A stretch of DNA of 64,000 bases from Hyaloscypha bicolor E (taxonomy: Eukaryota > Ascomycota > Leotiomycetes > Helotiales > Hyaloscyphaceae). Positions 22,487 to 34,000 of the stretch are shown piece after piece; within the stretch, counting starts at the first letter, position 1; the number at the start of each line of letters is the position of its first letter. The translations under genes and the position numbers were made by a program. The notes beneath the pieces were generated by a model. That model was given only the letters and a program-made list of their open reading frames with translations, was not told where the DNA came from and did no database searches. Where the stretch lies: assembly GCF_002865645.1 (NCBI RefSeq), contig NW_020194684.1, positions 1,519,308 to 1,583,307 of the forward strand, given 5' to 3'.

Positions 22487-24400
22487 TTATTCACCTGATT
22501 CCCCTTCTCTAGCTCCATCCTCACGTACTTGCTCAATAGCTACTCTCTTCTTTACTCTCTCAGATACCCTTCCAGCCTTCTGAACTGACGAAATTGAACC
22601 CCGATTATTCTCCTTTGCTACTGCTTTAGGGAGGGTAATTTTGTCTTTCTTATAGGCCGCACTAGTAATAGGCAAATCAGGATAAGTTAATTGTGAAGTA
22701 ACTTTATTGAGAGTATTATACGGCCAGAGGGTTATAAGCTTACTATACTTAGTAGTCAACCGGTAGCCCTGTTTTTAATTAGCTTTAGCCAAAAGTATAT
22801 CCTCATAAGTTATATACCTTTAAAGTCTTTTTCAGAACTCTTACTAGAATCCGAGCCATTTCTATACTGAATCGATATTGCTTTAGGATCTATAGGGTTG
22901 CGATCTCCTAAATATTATATTCAAGAGCTTTAGTACTAGCCCTCTTTACTATCTTCTCTTACTATTTCTTTATATGCTTTATAACTCTCTTAGTTAGTTC
23001 AGACAAAATCATCTCCTCTACTACTTCCTCCTATTCTGCTTTCTTATTAATAAATAAGCTATTCTCTCCATTCTCTTCTTCTCCTTAAACCTTAATAGTA
23101 GATAATTATTCAGAAGTACCACTCTCATTAATATTAATTTCCCTCTCTCCTAAGGCTATATATATACGGCAAGCACTCTCCTTATAATTCAGGAAATTAG
23201 TAGGTGGCTTTCGTCCAAACCAGACCTCGTATAGCATATTACTCTTAGGAAGGGCAGATATAGCCGTAGTATTAATTACCTATATAATTAAAGGAAGTAA
23301 TTATATCCAAGATTAGATACCAGTATCCGCTCGTACGGCCCGCAGTCATTTCTTGAAGATTCGATTAGTAACCTTAATAAAGCCCTGAGATTGGGGGTAA
23401 TAAGCTTGTCCGCAAATAATCTTTATCCCTCTCTTCTTGCAAACCTCAATTACTTTCCCCTTAAACTCGCCCCTATTATTACAGGCTAGAATAGTAATAT
23501 ATCCATTATTATTTAGCTATTTAATAAGCTTGTCTGCAGCTTTGTCTGCAGTCTTAGCCTTAAGCCTACAGATCTAAACGAACTTGGAAAAATGGCATTT
23601 TAATTACCAGATCTATATATATTCTCTATCCGGATTATACTATAATAATATTAGTAAGTAATATAGATAAAAATTGCGATTTTTATGATTTTCGCGAAAA
23701 TCGCGAAAATCACAAAAATTGCAGAAAAAGCTTAAAAATACAAGAAATACAGGAAATATAGGAAAGACTAAAATAGGAGTAAATTACATGACTTAGGGAA
23801 CACTTATACGGAAATCCATTAAATCCAGAACCATATACTGGCCAGGATAATAAGATTAAATAAGTATTACTCCTGTATTATTCTTTTAAGCCTTCTCCTT
23901 ATTATAATAAGTATAATAGGCACTTATCCAAGCGTAATTATTACGAGATAGGCTATACCAAAGTCGTCTTATATACTCAAATATAGTATTAAAAGCTATT
24001 ATATAATTAGTATAAAAATTAGTAGCTTTAAGGGAATACTTACCTATATATATTAATTTCTTATAAATAGTAGTTAAAATCTCAAAGGCATTATTATAGT
24101 AAAGAGTATACCGGGCTAGAAGGATCTCATTATAGCAAGTATTATAGTACTTCTTATAATATACTTAATTATTCTAAAGCTTATATAAGTAGAATTCATA
24201 CTTGATATTAGCCTAGTAGTACTTCTCTGCCTTAGTTTTACTAGGAAGCAGAGTATTAGGATTTTGAAGCCACTATCTAATATCCATACGTTTCCTAGTA
24301 ATAAGAATTTTCCTACTACTCCCCTTAGCAAGCCTCTGATCCCATATAGCTTCGTCTTTGGTAGACTAATTATTAGTAGGCTCTTTAGTAATTAGGGAGG
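22487..24400 (-). pseudogene. Integrase-type transposase relic
   Basis: On minus, the frame from about 24,345 (WDQRLAKGSSRK) runs to DLMDF near 23,815. A putative phase-compatible intron follows (23,809-23,640; GTATAAGT...TACTAATATTATTATAG), then CHFSKFV, ACNNRGEFKGKVIEVC (about 23,460) and YYPQSQGFIKVTNRIFKK (about 23,390), ending with LYEVWFGRKPP. This order is that of an rve integrase core, resembling KRBA2/Ginger transposases. RIP explains the lost acids: the second Asp reads Asn and the catalytic Glu reads Lys. An open 90-codon tail (22,759-22,487) with KLITLWPYNTLNKV completes the C-terminus. Confidence 0.65.
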
Positions 24401-24929
24401 GCAAAAACTGGGTACTAGACAAACAAGCTCCTGAAGTAGTAATATTAAAATATTACTCTGCTTACCTATAAATATACTAACGAGGCGTATACGGGGTTAG
24501 GAATAAACAAAGGGTTAAAAGAGACATATTAGAAGTAAGATAATTAATTAATTGAGAGATATAAAAATCAGTAGTTATACTTAGTAAATTAGTGCTTATA
24601 GTACCTATAGTATGAACTATATCTAGAAAATAAGAGAGTAAAGGCCCTATACATATCTAGAAGCTCTAGAGAAGTGTCTTTACCCCTATTATTACTTCCC
24701 TTAATACCTAGAAAAAAATTAAATAAACTATATAATACTATAGGTATAGTATAAATAAGTGAGGTATAAGCAAAATAAGAAAATTAGACTTGAGAATATA
24801 CTTAGTATTAAATATTAGAAATCTATATTATAGTATAAAGAATAAGGCTTAAGCGAAGTAAAGAATATAGAATTAAGGATATATTTAGTATGAACTAGTA
24901 AGTAAAAGCTTTTAGCTCCCTTAGTCCCA

Positions 24930-25104
24930 TTAGCCCCGAAACCCTAATATTATGCAATTAATTAATTGGGACATTAATTAATTAATCGGGACCCACTATA
25001 GAGCCCGAATCGTAATTAGCCCCGATTAACTAATTATAGTATCCGATTAATTAATGGGAGGGGGCAATTAATTAATTGCTTGTATTAATGAACGGGGGGG
25101 AATA
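24930..25104 (-). repeat. Right TIR, RIP-altered
   Basis: Reverse complement of the left arm with C-to-T and G-to-A changes. Boxes read CAATTAATTAATTG and GATTAATTAATCGGG. The shared GGGACCCACTATAGAGCCCGAATCGTAATTA core matches the left-arm core, and the arm ends in seven G followed by AATA. Confidence 0.75.
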
Positions 25105-25207
25105 GTACTATAGTTTACTGGACCAAAAGACTATAGTATTTACCATATAGTAAATACGCCTAATTATAGTTAAATAGCTGGATTGTAGTTACGTAACAGT
25201 CACACGT

Positions 25208-26060
25208 AATAATAAGATTATATAATTATATATATAATTTCTAAAGAAATAATTATATTAATATTAGAAACTCTAAAAAATATTTAAAAAAAATAGTATT
25301 TTTTCTAATTATATATAAATTTTCTAATTTAGTCTAATATTAGATTTTCTAAATATTCTATATATTTATATTATTTCTAAAGTTTTAGTTATATATTAAA
25401 AACTATAGCCTTTTATATATAACTTTTTCTTTTATAATATTTTTTTATTTTAGATATTTATTTTTTATTTTATTTATATTTTATTTATTTCTTTATATTT
25501 AATTATATAATATTTATATTAATTAAATATTTAAAAATATTTATTAGTATTAGTTTACTAATAATATATAATACTATTATATAAGTTATAAAATACTATT
25601 TATATATAATTAATAAAGTTATTATTTAGAAATAGAAATTATAATATTATAATATTAATATATAATTCCTAAATTTACTAAGCCTAAAGAAGCCTAATTT
25701 ACTAGTCGAATTACTAATAAAATATAAAGTTATATAATTATATTTTATATTTTATATTCTATTATTTATATCTTATAACTATATATATAACTTCTAAAGA
25801 AATAGCTATACTAATATTAGAAACTTTCTAAAAAATACAAAAAATAATATCTCTTTCTAATTATATATAAATTTCTTAATTCGGTCTAATATTAGATTCT
25901 TAAATATTCTATATATCTATATTACTTCTGAGATTCTAGTTATATATTAAAGGCTATAGCCTTTTATATATAACTTTTCTTTTTATAATATTCTTTTATT
26001 TTATATATTTATTTTCTATTTTATTTATATTTAATTTATTTCTCTATATCTAATTATATA
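25208..26060 (-). mobile_element. Copia LTR remainder plus second copy with 3' UTR
   Basis: From 25,208 the split LTR continues (TATATATAATTTCTAAAGAAATA...) and runs into the element's interior. A second copy starts at 25,548 (TATTAGTTTACTA) and covers LTR plus interior to about 26,060. Both match the reverse complement of 43,550-44,029. Two truncated minus-strand copies thus lie in tandem. Confidence 0.65.
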
Positions 26061-26408
26061 GTATTTATTAGCTTTAATTTTATTATAAAATTAATAGAAT
26101 TTGATTTTTCTTTAATTTATTTAATTTCTATAATCTCTTATTATTTATATATTTAGTAGAGATATATTATATTAATTATTAGATACTTTTCTTAAATAGT
26201 TTCTAATTTAATAAGATATTTATATAATAACTTCGAATCTATATAAACTACTAATAATAATTCTATTTCTAGTATTTTATTAATTATAAATTTAACTAAA
26301 GCACTTATATTAAAACTATAAATTATATTATAGAGTTCTAAAACTAGAATACTTCTAGTAATTCTTTTATATTTAATAGAGAACTAGTAAATAATATTAA
26401 TATATTAT
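26061..26408. other. AT-rich stretch between elements
   Basis: RIP-type sequence without a recognisable match in the window. Confidence 0.5.
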
Positions 26409-26708
26409 AGAAAAGAAACTATAATAAAACAAAAACTTATATAAAATATACTAAAATATAAAATATAATTTAATAATAAAATAATAAATTAAAAGTATAA
26501 ATAGTAAAATATAAATAATATATAGTATATAAAAGCTTAATTAATTAAATATTTATAAAGAATTATCTTCTAAATTTATAAAAAAACTAGCTTTCTTATA
26601 TAATTTCTATAAGTTATATATAAAAAGCTATAGCTTTTATTATATAACTTAAATCTCAAAACTACTAAAATAATATAATTTTTAATAAATATAGCCTACT
26701 ATACTATA
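26409..26708 (-). repeat. LTR copy (3' LTR)
   Basis: About 300 bp from AAAAGAAACTATAATAAAAC to GCCTACTATACTATA. It matches 38,779-39,077 and 45,281-45,579 along the full length, with mostly transition differences. Confidence 0.75.
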
Positions 26709-29700
26709 TCTAATTCTCTATTTATTTATACTTGTTTTCTAAATACTAAAAATAATAGAAAAATTCTATTTAGAATCTAAAATAATAAAATATTTAGGAT
26801 CTTTCTTTATTAATTAATTTAATTTCTTTTCTATATATCTAAAATAAGACTTATTACTTTTAAATAGTCTTATTTTATATTTCTGAACTTATTTAAAAGT
26901 AATTTAAACTCGCTTAGCTATATTTTTATATTAATTAGTATCTGCTTTTAATTATTATTTAATTTCTATCTTTATTATAGGATATTAAAAAGGCTTATTA
27001 TAGTAAATTATATTCTAAATTATACTAATATATTCTAAATAGATAACTCTTTTAAATTTCGTATTATCTATTATATTCTTGAATTAATTTTTAATAAAAG
27101 AGGAAAGCTTTAGATAAAAGACTTTAATAACTTTATAAAAGATTTTATTTTTATATATTCTATTTTTAATAGTAACTAGATTTATTAGAATTATAATAAA
27201 AGGCCTATTAAATAGTAAATTATTATTAAGCTATCTTTTAATTTATATATTATTCGAGAATTAGTACTTTCCTATAATTTCAGACTTATAAATTATTTAG
27301 CTAAAAGTATTTATTTATCTAGTTATATAAACTATATTTAGAGTTTTTTCTTCTATTATCTTTAATAGATATTTATTTAATTCCTTAGCTATTTCTAGTT
27401 TAAATTTATTAGAAATAAAAAAGTAATTAATATCTTTAAAGAACTTTTTACTAAAAATCATAGCTTTTTTATAATTTATAAGAAAAATATAGCTAATATT
27501 TTAATACTCTTTACTAAAATAGAATTTATTATTTAAAGCTTTAATAATAGCTAGATCTTTAGTATTACTTTTATACTAATTATAATTAATATTTCTAGAA
27601 GTAAAGTATTAGACTAGCTAAAAGTAAATAATTAGATAAATAAAGTATTTATTTAATATCTTATAAAATTCAAGCTATATTAATAGATCTATTATTAAAA
27701 GTTAAGAAATTAAGATAAAATAGCTATTACTAAGATCTTTATATATTAATATATATTTTTTTTTAGAAATAGAACTATAGTATTTCTATTTCTTCTATTA
27801 AAAGTTCTTAAATACTAAGCTTCTTAATTTACTTCAGATAATTCTTCTTATAAATATAGCTATTTATATTTAAATTAGTAATATTAGACTTAAAAACAAT
27901 AATTATAATATTGAATTAGAACTATAAATTTAGATAAAACCAATCGGAAATATAGTATTTTACAAATATATTTAATATTATTATTAAGTTTTCCGGATTT
28001 AATATTTTTAGTTTTCTGCTTTTTAATTCTAAATATAATTAAAGAAGTTTTTCTAGATAGTATTTTTCTCTTTAAAATAAAAGATTTCTTTTTACTTTCC
28101 TCTATTTTACTAATTTTATATTTAGTCTAGTATTTAGATCTCTATTATTTATTAAAAGTTTTAGATTTAGTTTACTTTCTATTTTTATTAGATTCTTCTT
28201 ATTTAATTATACTAGTTCTACTAGCTTTACTAGTAATTTTCTTACTAGACTTTATTAAATTAGCTCTATTTTTCTCAGCTAAATCCAGTTAAATCAAAAC
28301 TGAAATTATAATAGAAGTCTATTTTTTAGACTTATTTTAAAAAGCAGAAAAAAGTTTATTATTATAAGTTTCTTTAATTAGAATTCCGGAAGTATTAAAA
28401 ATATATTATTTAGCTTTAAGATTATTAGCTAATAGTAACTTAAACTTTAATTCTCTAAGTTCCGAAATAGCTTTAATATATTTAAATATTTTAATAATAT
28501 CTAATTTAGTAAATATACTAGTATTTTAATATTTCTTATCTTTAATATATTCTAAAATAGCTTTATTAATTAACTAAATAGCTTTATATACTAAAGCTTT
28601 TATCTTAAAAAGAAAATATAACTTCCTATAAATATTTTTACTAAAGTTATTATAGATATTATTAATATATTAGCTAAATACTTTATTATATAATATAATT
28701 TTATTCTAACTTTTAATATTAAAACTATTTATTATAGTTTTAATCTTATTAAATTTCTTTTATTTACTTTTAGAAATACTTTTAATAATATTCTCGAATT
28801 CTCTATTATTAGCTTAATAGTTCTTTAGCTTCTTTTTAGTTAATTTTAGTTTAGTTCTATTTTTAATAAAGGTTTTCTATTTTAAAAGCTTATTATATAT
28901 ATTATTTAGTTTATCTAGAATATTTATATTTAATTTAGTAATTATAGCTATTTTTTCTAGTATTAATAAGCCTTTTATAATTACCTAAACTTTTTTAATA
29001 CTTTAAACTTTAATATTATTAATCTATAAGCTTTTAATAATACTATAATTTATAAAAACTAGCTATTATATTTTATTAATTTAAGAAATCTATTCTTTAG
29101 CTATTTTATTATTTTTAATAGATTATAAAAATATTATTAGTATAATAGCTATAAGTTATAAAATTAAAAGTTCTTAAGGTTATAAGAATTTTTTTTAAAT
29201 ATATTTTAAAATAAAAAGTAAATTAAAACAGTTTTAAATTATATAAAAGTATTATATATATTCGAATTTTCTTTTTTTTCTAGTAAGAAAATAAAACTAA
29301 AATAGTAATATATATAATAAAGAAAATAAATATAATAATTAAATATATTTAAAATTATATAGTTATGAATTAGAAATAATTATAAAAAGTAAAATATAGA
29401 ATTAAGCTTTTATTATAGAAAAGAATATAAATATAATTAAGGAAATAATTAAAGTAAATTAAACTAAATAGTAATAATAGAAAAACAAGAAAGTAATATA
29501 ATAGAAATATAAATATAGTAATAATATCTAAAGTATTAAAATATAAAAAAAAAATTTATAATATAAATATATTTTAACTTTCTATTTATTTAGAAATATT
29601 TCTATTAATTTAAAAAATAATATAAAAGAAGAGAAATAATATAAAAAATTATATAAAAAATAAAATATATAAATATATTAAAAATATTAGGAAAATATAA

Positions 29701-32700
29701 AATAAATATTAATAAAAAAGAAATTAGAATAATAAAATTAAGAAATAATTTAAAATAAAATATTATTTCTTCTAAAACTAATTTATATCTTTTCTGAAAT
29801 TTAATTATATTTAATTAGTATTTATTAAAATCAACTTTATATAATATAAAACTATTTAGTTAATTAGAACTTTAAAATAATATTTATATCTATAAAAGTA
29901 ATATTAAATACTTTAAAGATTATAGAAAAAAAAACTATAAAATAATATAAATAAGATTTATAATACTATTATTAAGTTTAAAATAGTTAATATTAAAGTT
30001 AATATAAAATATAGAGAAATTAAATATTCTAAATTAGTATTAAAAATATAAAAATTAGATTAATAATAAGAATTAGCGAATTATATTAGCTTTTTAAAAA
30101 AGTAATTAGTTTCTAGTAATAAAATAGTATTATAATTAGAGAATAGATTTTATATTAGAGAAGTTTTTTATAAAAATAAAAATATATAATATATTAAATA
30201 AGCTTTAATATATATTTTTAAAATACTTATAATATATATCTTAAATATAGTTATAAATATATAGAAAAGAAAATAAATTCTTTAATTCGAGATAAGCTAA
30301 ATATAAAATAAACTTTAAATAAATAGATTTAATTTATTTAATATCTAAAAGATTTCTAGAATTATATATTATTAAATACTTTCGGAAATATCTATTAGAT
30401 TTAATAAGATTTCCCTTTTCTTTTATAAAGCTTTTAGTTCGTTTATTTTATTTATATATAACTTTTAATTAAGAAGTTTATTTAAATATTATAAGAAGAC
30501 TTATAATAGTAATTTAAGTTAAAGTTAAAATCTATAAATATTATAATTAAACTTTAGATTAATATAAGCTATAAAAATAGCTAGTTAAAAGAATAAATAA
30601 AGCTTTTAAAAAATTTCTAGTTTAGTAAAATATATATAAAAAACTTTCTTTTTTTCTTCTCTTTTCTTTTTAATTTTAAATATAATTATTATCTATTATT
30701 ATAATTCGAAATTAAAAGTCTATAAAGTAATTTCTCGATTTTCTATTTATTTTTATATTAAAAAATATTTTATATTCGATTTCTAAAATTTAATAATAAG
30801 AAATAAGTAATAATAAAGCTTATTTAACTTCTAGAATAATAATCTAATAATAATATTTTTAAAAAATTATAAATAATAATTAGAAGAAAAAACTTAAAAA
30901 ATATATAAAGAATTAAAAGTAATAAACTTTATTTCAAGTTAAGAAAAGTCTCTATTATTAAATACTTCTTTCTAGTTCTTTATAAAAGAGATATATTTTA
31001 CTTTTTCTAATTCTAGTAACTTTAAAATATATATAATAATACTAGTAGCTTTCTTAATTTTTTAAATACTATTTTATTTATAATATTTTATAACTATTTT
31101 CTTTTCTAGTTCTATATCTATTTTAAAATATTTATTTATAAATATATATTTATTATTAACTTTATTTTCAGAAAAATATTAGAATCTATTTCTTTTAATA
31201 AACTACTTAAGTTAATTTCTGGTATATATTCTTTAAAATATAATACTATTAAGCTTTTCTAATATATAGTATTCTTTTAGTTAATTTATATATCTTACTT
31301 TATATAGACTAAACTAGTAATATAGTAGCTTTATATTTCTTGACTTATCTTAATCTATTAACTTAATATTATATATAAGAACTAGATCTTTTTCGGAAAT
31401 AGACTTTAAATAAATCTAATAAATAATATTAAATTATTCTTTTCTTTTTTAATATCTTCTATTCTTCTTTATTCTAGTTTCTTTAATATTTTTATCTTTT
31501 ATTTATATTTACTTTATATATATTTCTAGAAATATTTCTCTATTATAAACTTTATTTTATTTAAGTATTTTCTAGATTAGAAAGCGAGTTTTTATAAGTA
31601 ATATAGCTTCTTTATTATAGATTATATAAAAGAAAGTAAATCCAATTAGTCTATATATAATACTTTAGTTAGTAAATAGAATATATAATAATAAATCTAT
31701 TTAAGGCTTTTTTTTATTTATTATAAATATAATAAATACTTAAATAATTAATTAATATCCTCTTTTAATTATATTTCTTTTAAAATTATAAGTTGAAATA
31801 ATAATTCTATTAATTTCTAGCTTATTAAGTTCTTAAATTACTATTTCTTTAAATTCCGATTTACTATTTATCTTAAGTTATTTAAATAAACTATATCTAT
31901 AAATAATTTCTTCTTAAATAAATTTAGTAATTTTCTTACTAGTTAGATTCTTTAAAAGCCTAGCTTTAATTTATTCCGAAAAGTCGTCTCTAGTAATAAC
32001 TAATAAGTTATATTCTTTATAGTCTAATAGTTTAATTATATTAATTTTAAGATAATAGAAAAGAGATATAGCTTTTATTAGATATAAAGATTTTTCTTAT
32101 CTTCTTTTACTCTTATATTAATAGACTTTATAAGTATTAATATACTTCTATATATAGTTATAATAACCTTTCTAGTAATAATAGCTAGCTACTAAATAAA
32201 AAGTATTCTCTTTTCTAGTATATTTAATTTTATTATATAGCTCTTTAATAATAATTTCTCTTTACTTTTAATTATTAATAATAAGTCGAAATAAATATAT
32301 TTTTAATATAACTTTTTAAAGTAATTAATCTCTTATATTATAATTTAAAGCTTTTCTATTTAGTTTTCGAAACTTAATTCTAAATATTTCTTTTAGTTTA
32401 GAAAGTATTATAAGATATTATATAATATTCTAGTATTATTCGAAATAGTTATTATCTAAAAAATCTAATAAAATAATTAAATTATTAAATAAAATATAAG
32501 AGTTAGTATTACTATTTATTATTTTACTAGAGATTATATATAAAAAGCTATAATCTTTATTATATAACTTCTAGATTTTATTATTTTTTAATATTACTAA
32601 TTTACTTTTAAATATAGTAAGGCTTTAATTATTAATTTCTAATAACTAAATACTATTATCTAAATATCTAGTAAAGGTTTTAGAAATCTAATTCTTTAAA

Positions 32701-33419
32701 ATAATATTATATAACTAAATTAGAACTATTTCTTTTAACTAAACTTTTTATTTAATAAATATTATTCTAATAATATTAAGCTCTATTACTTACTATTTAT
32801 TAATATTCTTATTATCTTTAGTATCTTCTTCTTTTTATAGATATTTTAATAATTTATTAATAATAATATATTTAGTTTCTTTAATATATTTAACTTTAAA
32901 ATTAAATAATTGAATTTATACTAGCTAGTAAATAACTAGAACTCTAGAAAGATTTATAGCTGCTTTATTTAGCTATATAACAAATATATTAGTATCTAAT
33001 TTAAAAATAAAATAAACTTTATATAACTAGAATTATATTTTCTATAGATATTTTACTAGCTTTTAGTATTCTCTTTTAATAGTATTATATCTTTATTTAA
33101 TATTATTTTAGATTTCAAACTTATACTATATAACTTTCTTTTTCTCTTTATTATTATATTAACTAAAAGTTCTATTCTATTTATTTAGGCTAGTATTTAC
33201 TACTAATATAATTATTTCCTAACTTTCTAATAAATTATAATATAATTTATAAAGTATTAAAATAGTAATAAGCTTTTCTTAAAGAATTTATATAGTTTAC
33301 TTTTATTTATTATCTTAATTCTATATTATATCTTTCCTTATTAAATAGTAAATAGATTTAATAATAATTATAAAGCCTTTAATTTAAATATAATAGTAAA
33401 TAATAATTCCGATAAATAC

Positions 33420-34000
33420 TTTTCTTCTAGTTATATTATTATAATATTTCTATTTTAAGATTTTAATAATTTCTAAACTCGAAAAGTTTCTTCTAAATAC
33501 TTTATAAACAAATTTAATAATAACTATACTATTATAATAGAATTGCGATTTTTCTTTAATACTAGCTTTAGCTTATTTAATTCTATCTAAAATTATATCC
33601 AGATTTTAAAAATATTCGAATATAAAATACTGAATTTTAGATAAAATAAGCTATTTATTATAATTTATATAAAGTCTCTTAACTCTAATATTATTAATAA
33701 ATAATATAGCAATTTTAAGAAATAAATCTTTTAAAATAGTTATAATAATCTATATAAACTATATAATAAAATTAGTAATTCTTTAAAATAATATAATTAT
33801 TTTTAATAGCTTTAAAAGTATTATAAATATAATTAAATCTCTATTATAAAAATCTAGTATAAGTTAATTATATTTAGAAAAGAAATTAATTAAAAAAATA
33901 TAAATATATTTAATAAATTTCTCTAAAATCTTATTAGTAGATAAAAATAGATTAGTATTTTATAAAATTACTAAATTTATTTTTATAATAATATTAATTA
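33420..34000 (-). pseudogene. Reverse transcriptase relic (FIDD to FINN)
   Basis: The palm motif reads LFINNI, with upstream and downstream blocks of a gypsy-type RT in correct order on minus. Loss of both Asp by G-to-A change destroys metal binding. Confidence 0.6.

Larger units (their letters stand above)
22214..25104. mobile_element. Ginger-like TIR transposon, 2.9 kb
   Basis: The ends are long imperfect inverted repeats: left TGATACCCCCCGTTCGTCAAT, right (reverse complement) TATTCCCCCCCGTTCATTAAT, both followed by TACAAGC and CGATTAATCAATCG-type boxes over about 150 bp. GTAC(T) occurs on both sides (22,210-22,214 and 25,105-25,109), and removing the element restores the repeat seen uninterrupted at 21,805-21,830, so this is an exact target duplication of 4-5 bp. 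Inside, on minus, is an integrase-type DDE protein. Cut-and-paste elements with retroviral-type integrases, TIRs and 4-bp duplications are known as Ginger. RIP is moderate. Confidence 0.72.
21786..25207. mobile_element. Composite insertion with ~120-bp terminal repeats, split by a transposon
   Basis: A repeat of about 120 bp occurs at 21,786-21,912 and again at 22,187-22,214 plus 25,105-25,207, around about 275 bp of unique, poorly RIPped sequence. The outer ends are mutual inverted repeats (left TATAATATATGA, right reverse complement TATTACGTGTGA; most differences are RIP transitions). ATAAG flanks both sides (21,781-21,785 and about 25,208-25,212), a likely target duplication inside the copia LTR. 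It could be a miniature LTR element (TRIM; TGTGA...TCACA ends) or two MITEs moved together. Confidence 0.55.

Noticed and set aside
24116..24331. 71-codon minus frame in the Ginger-like element
   Set aside because: It is out of frame with the integrase-type reading of the same segment.
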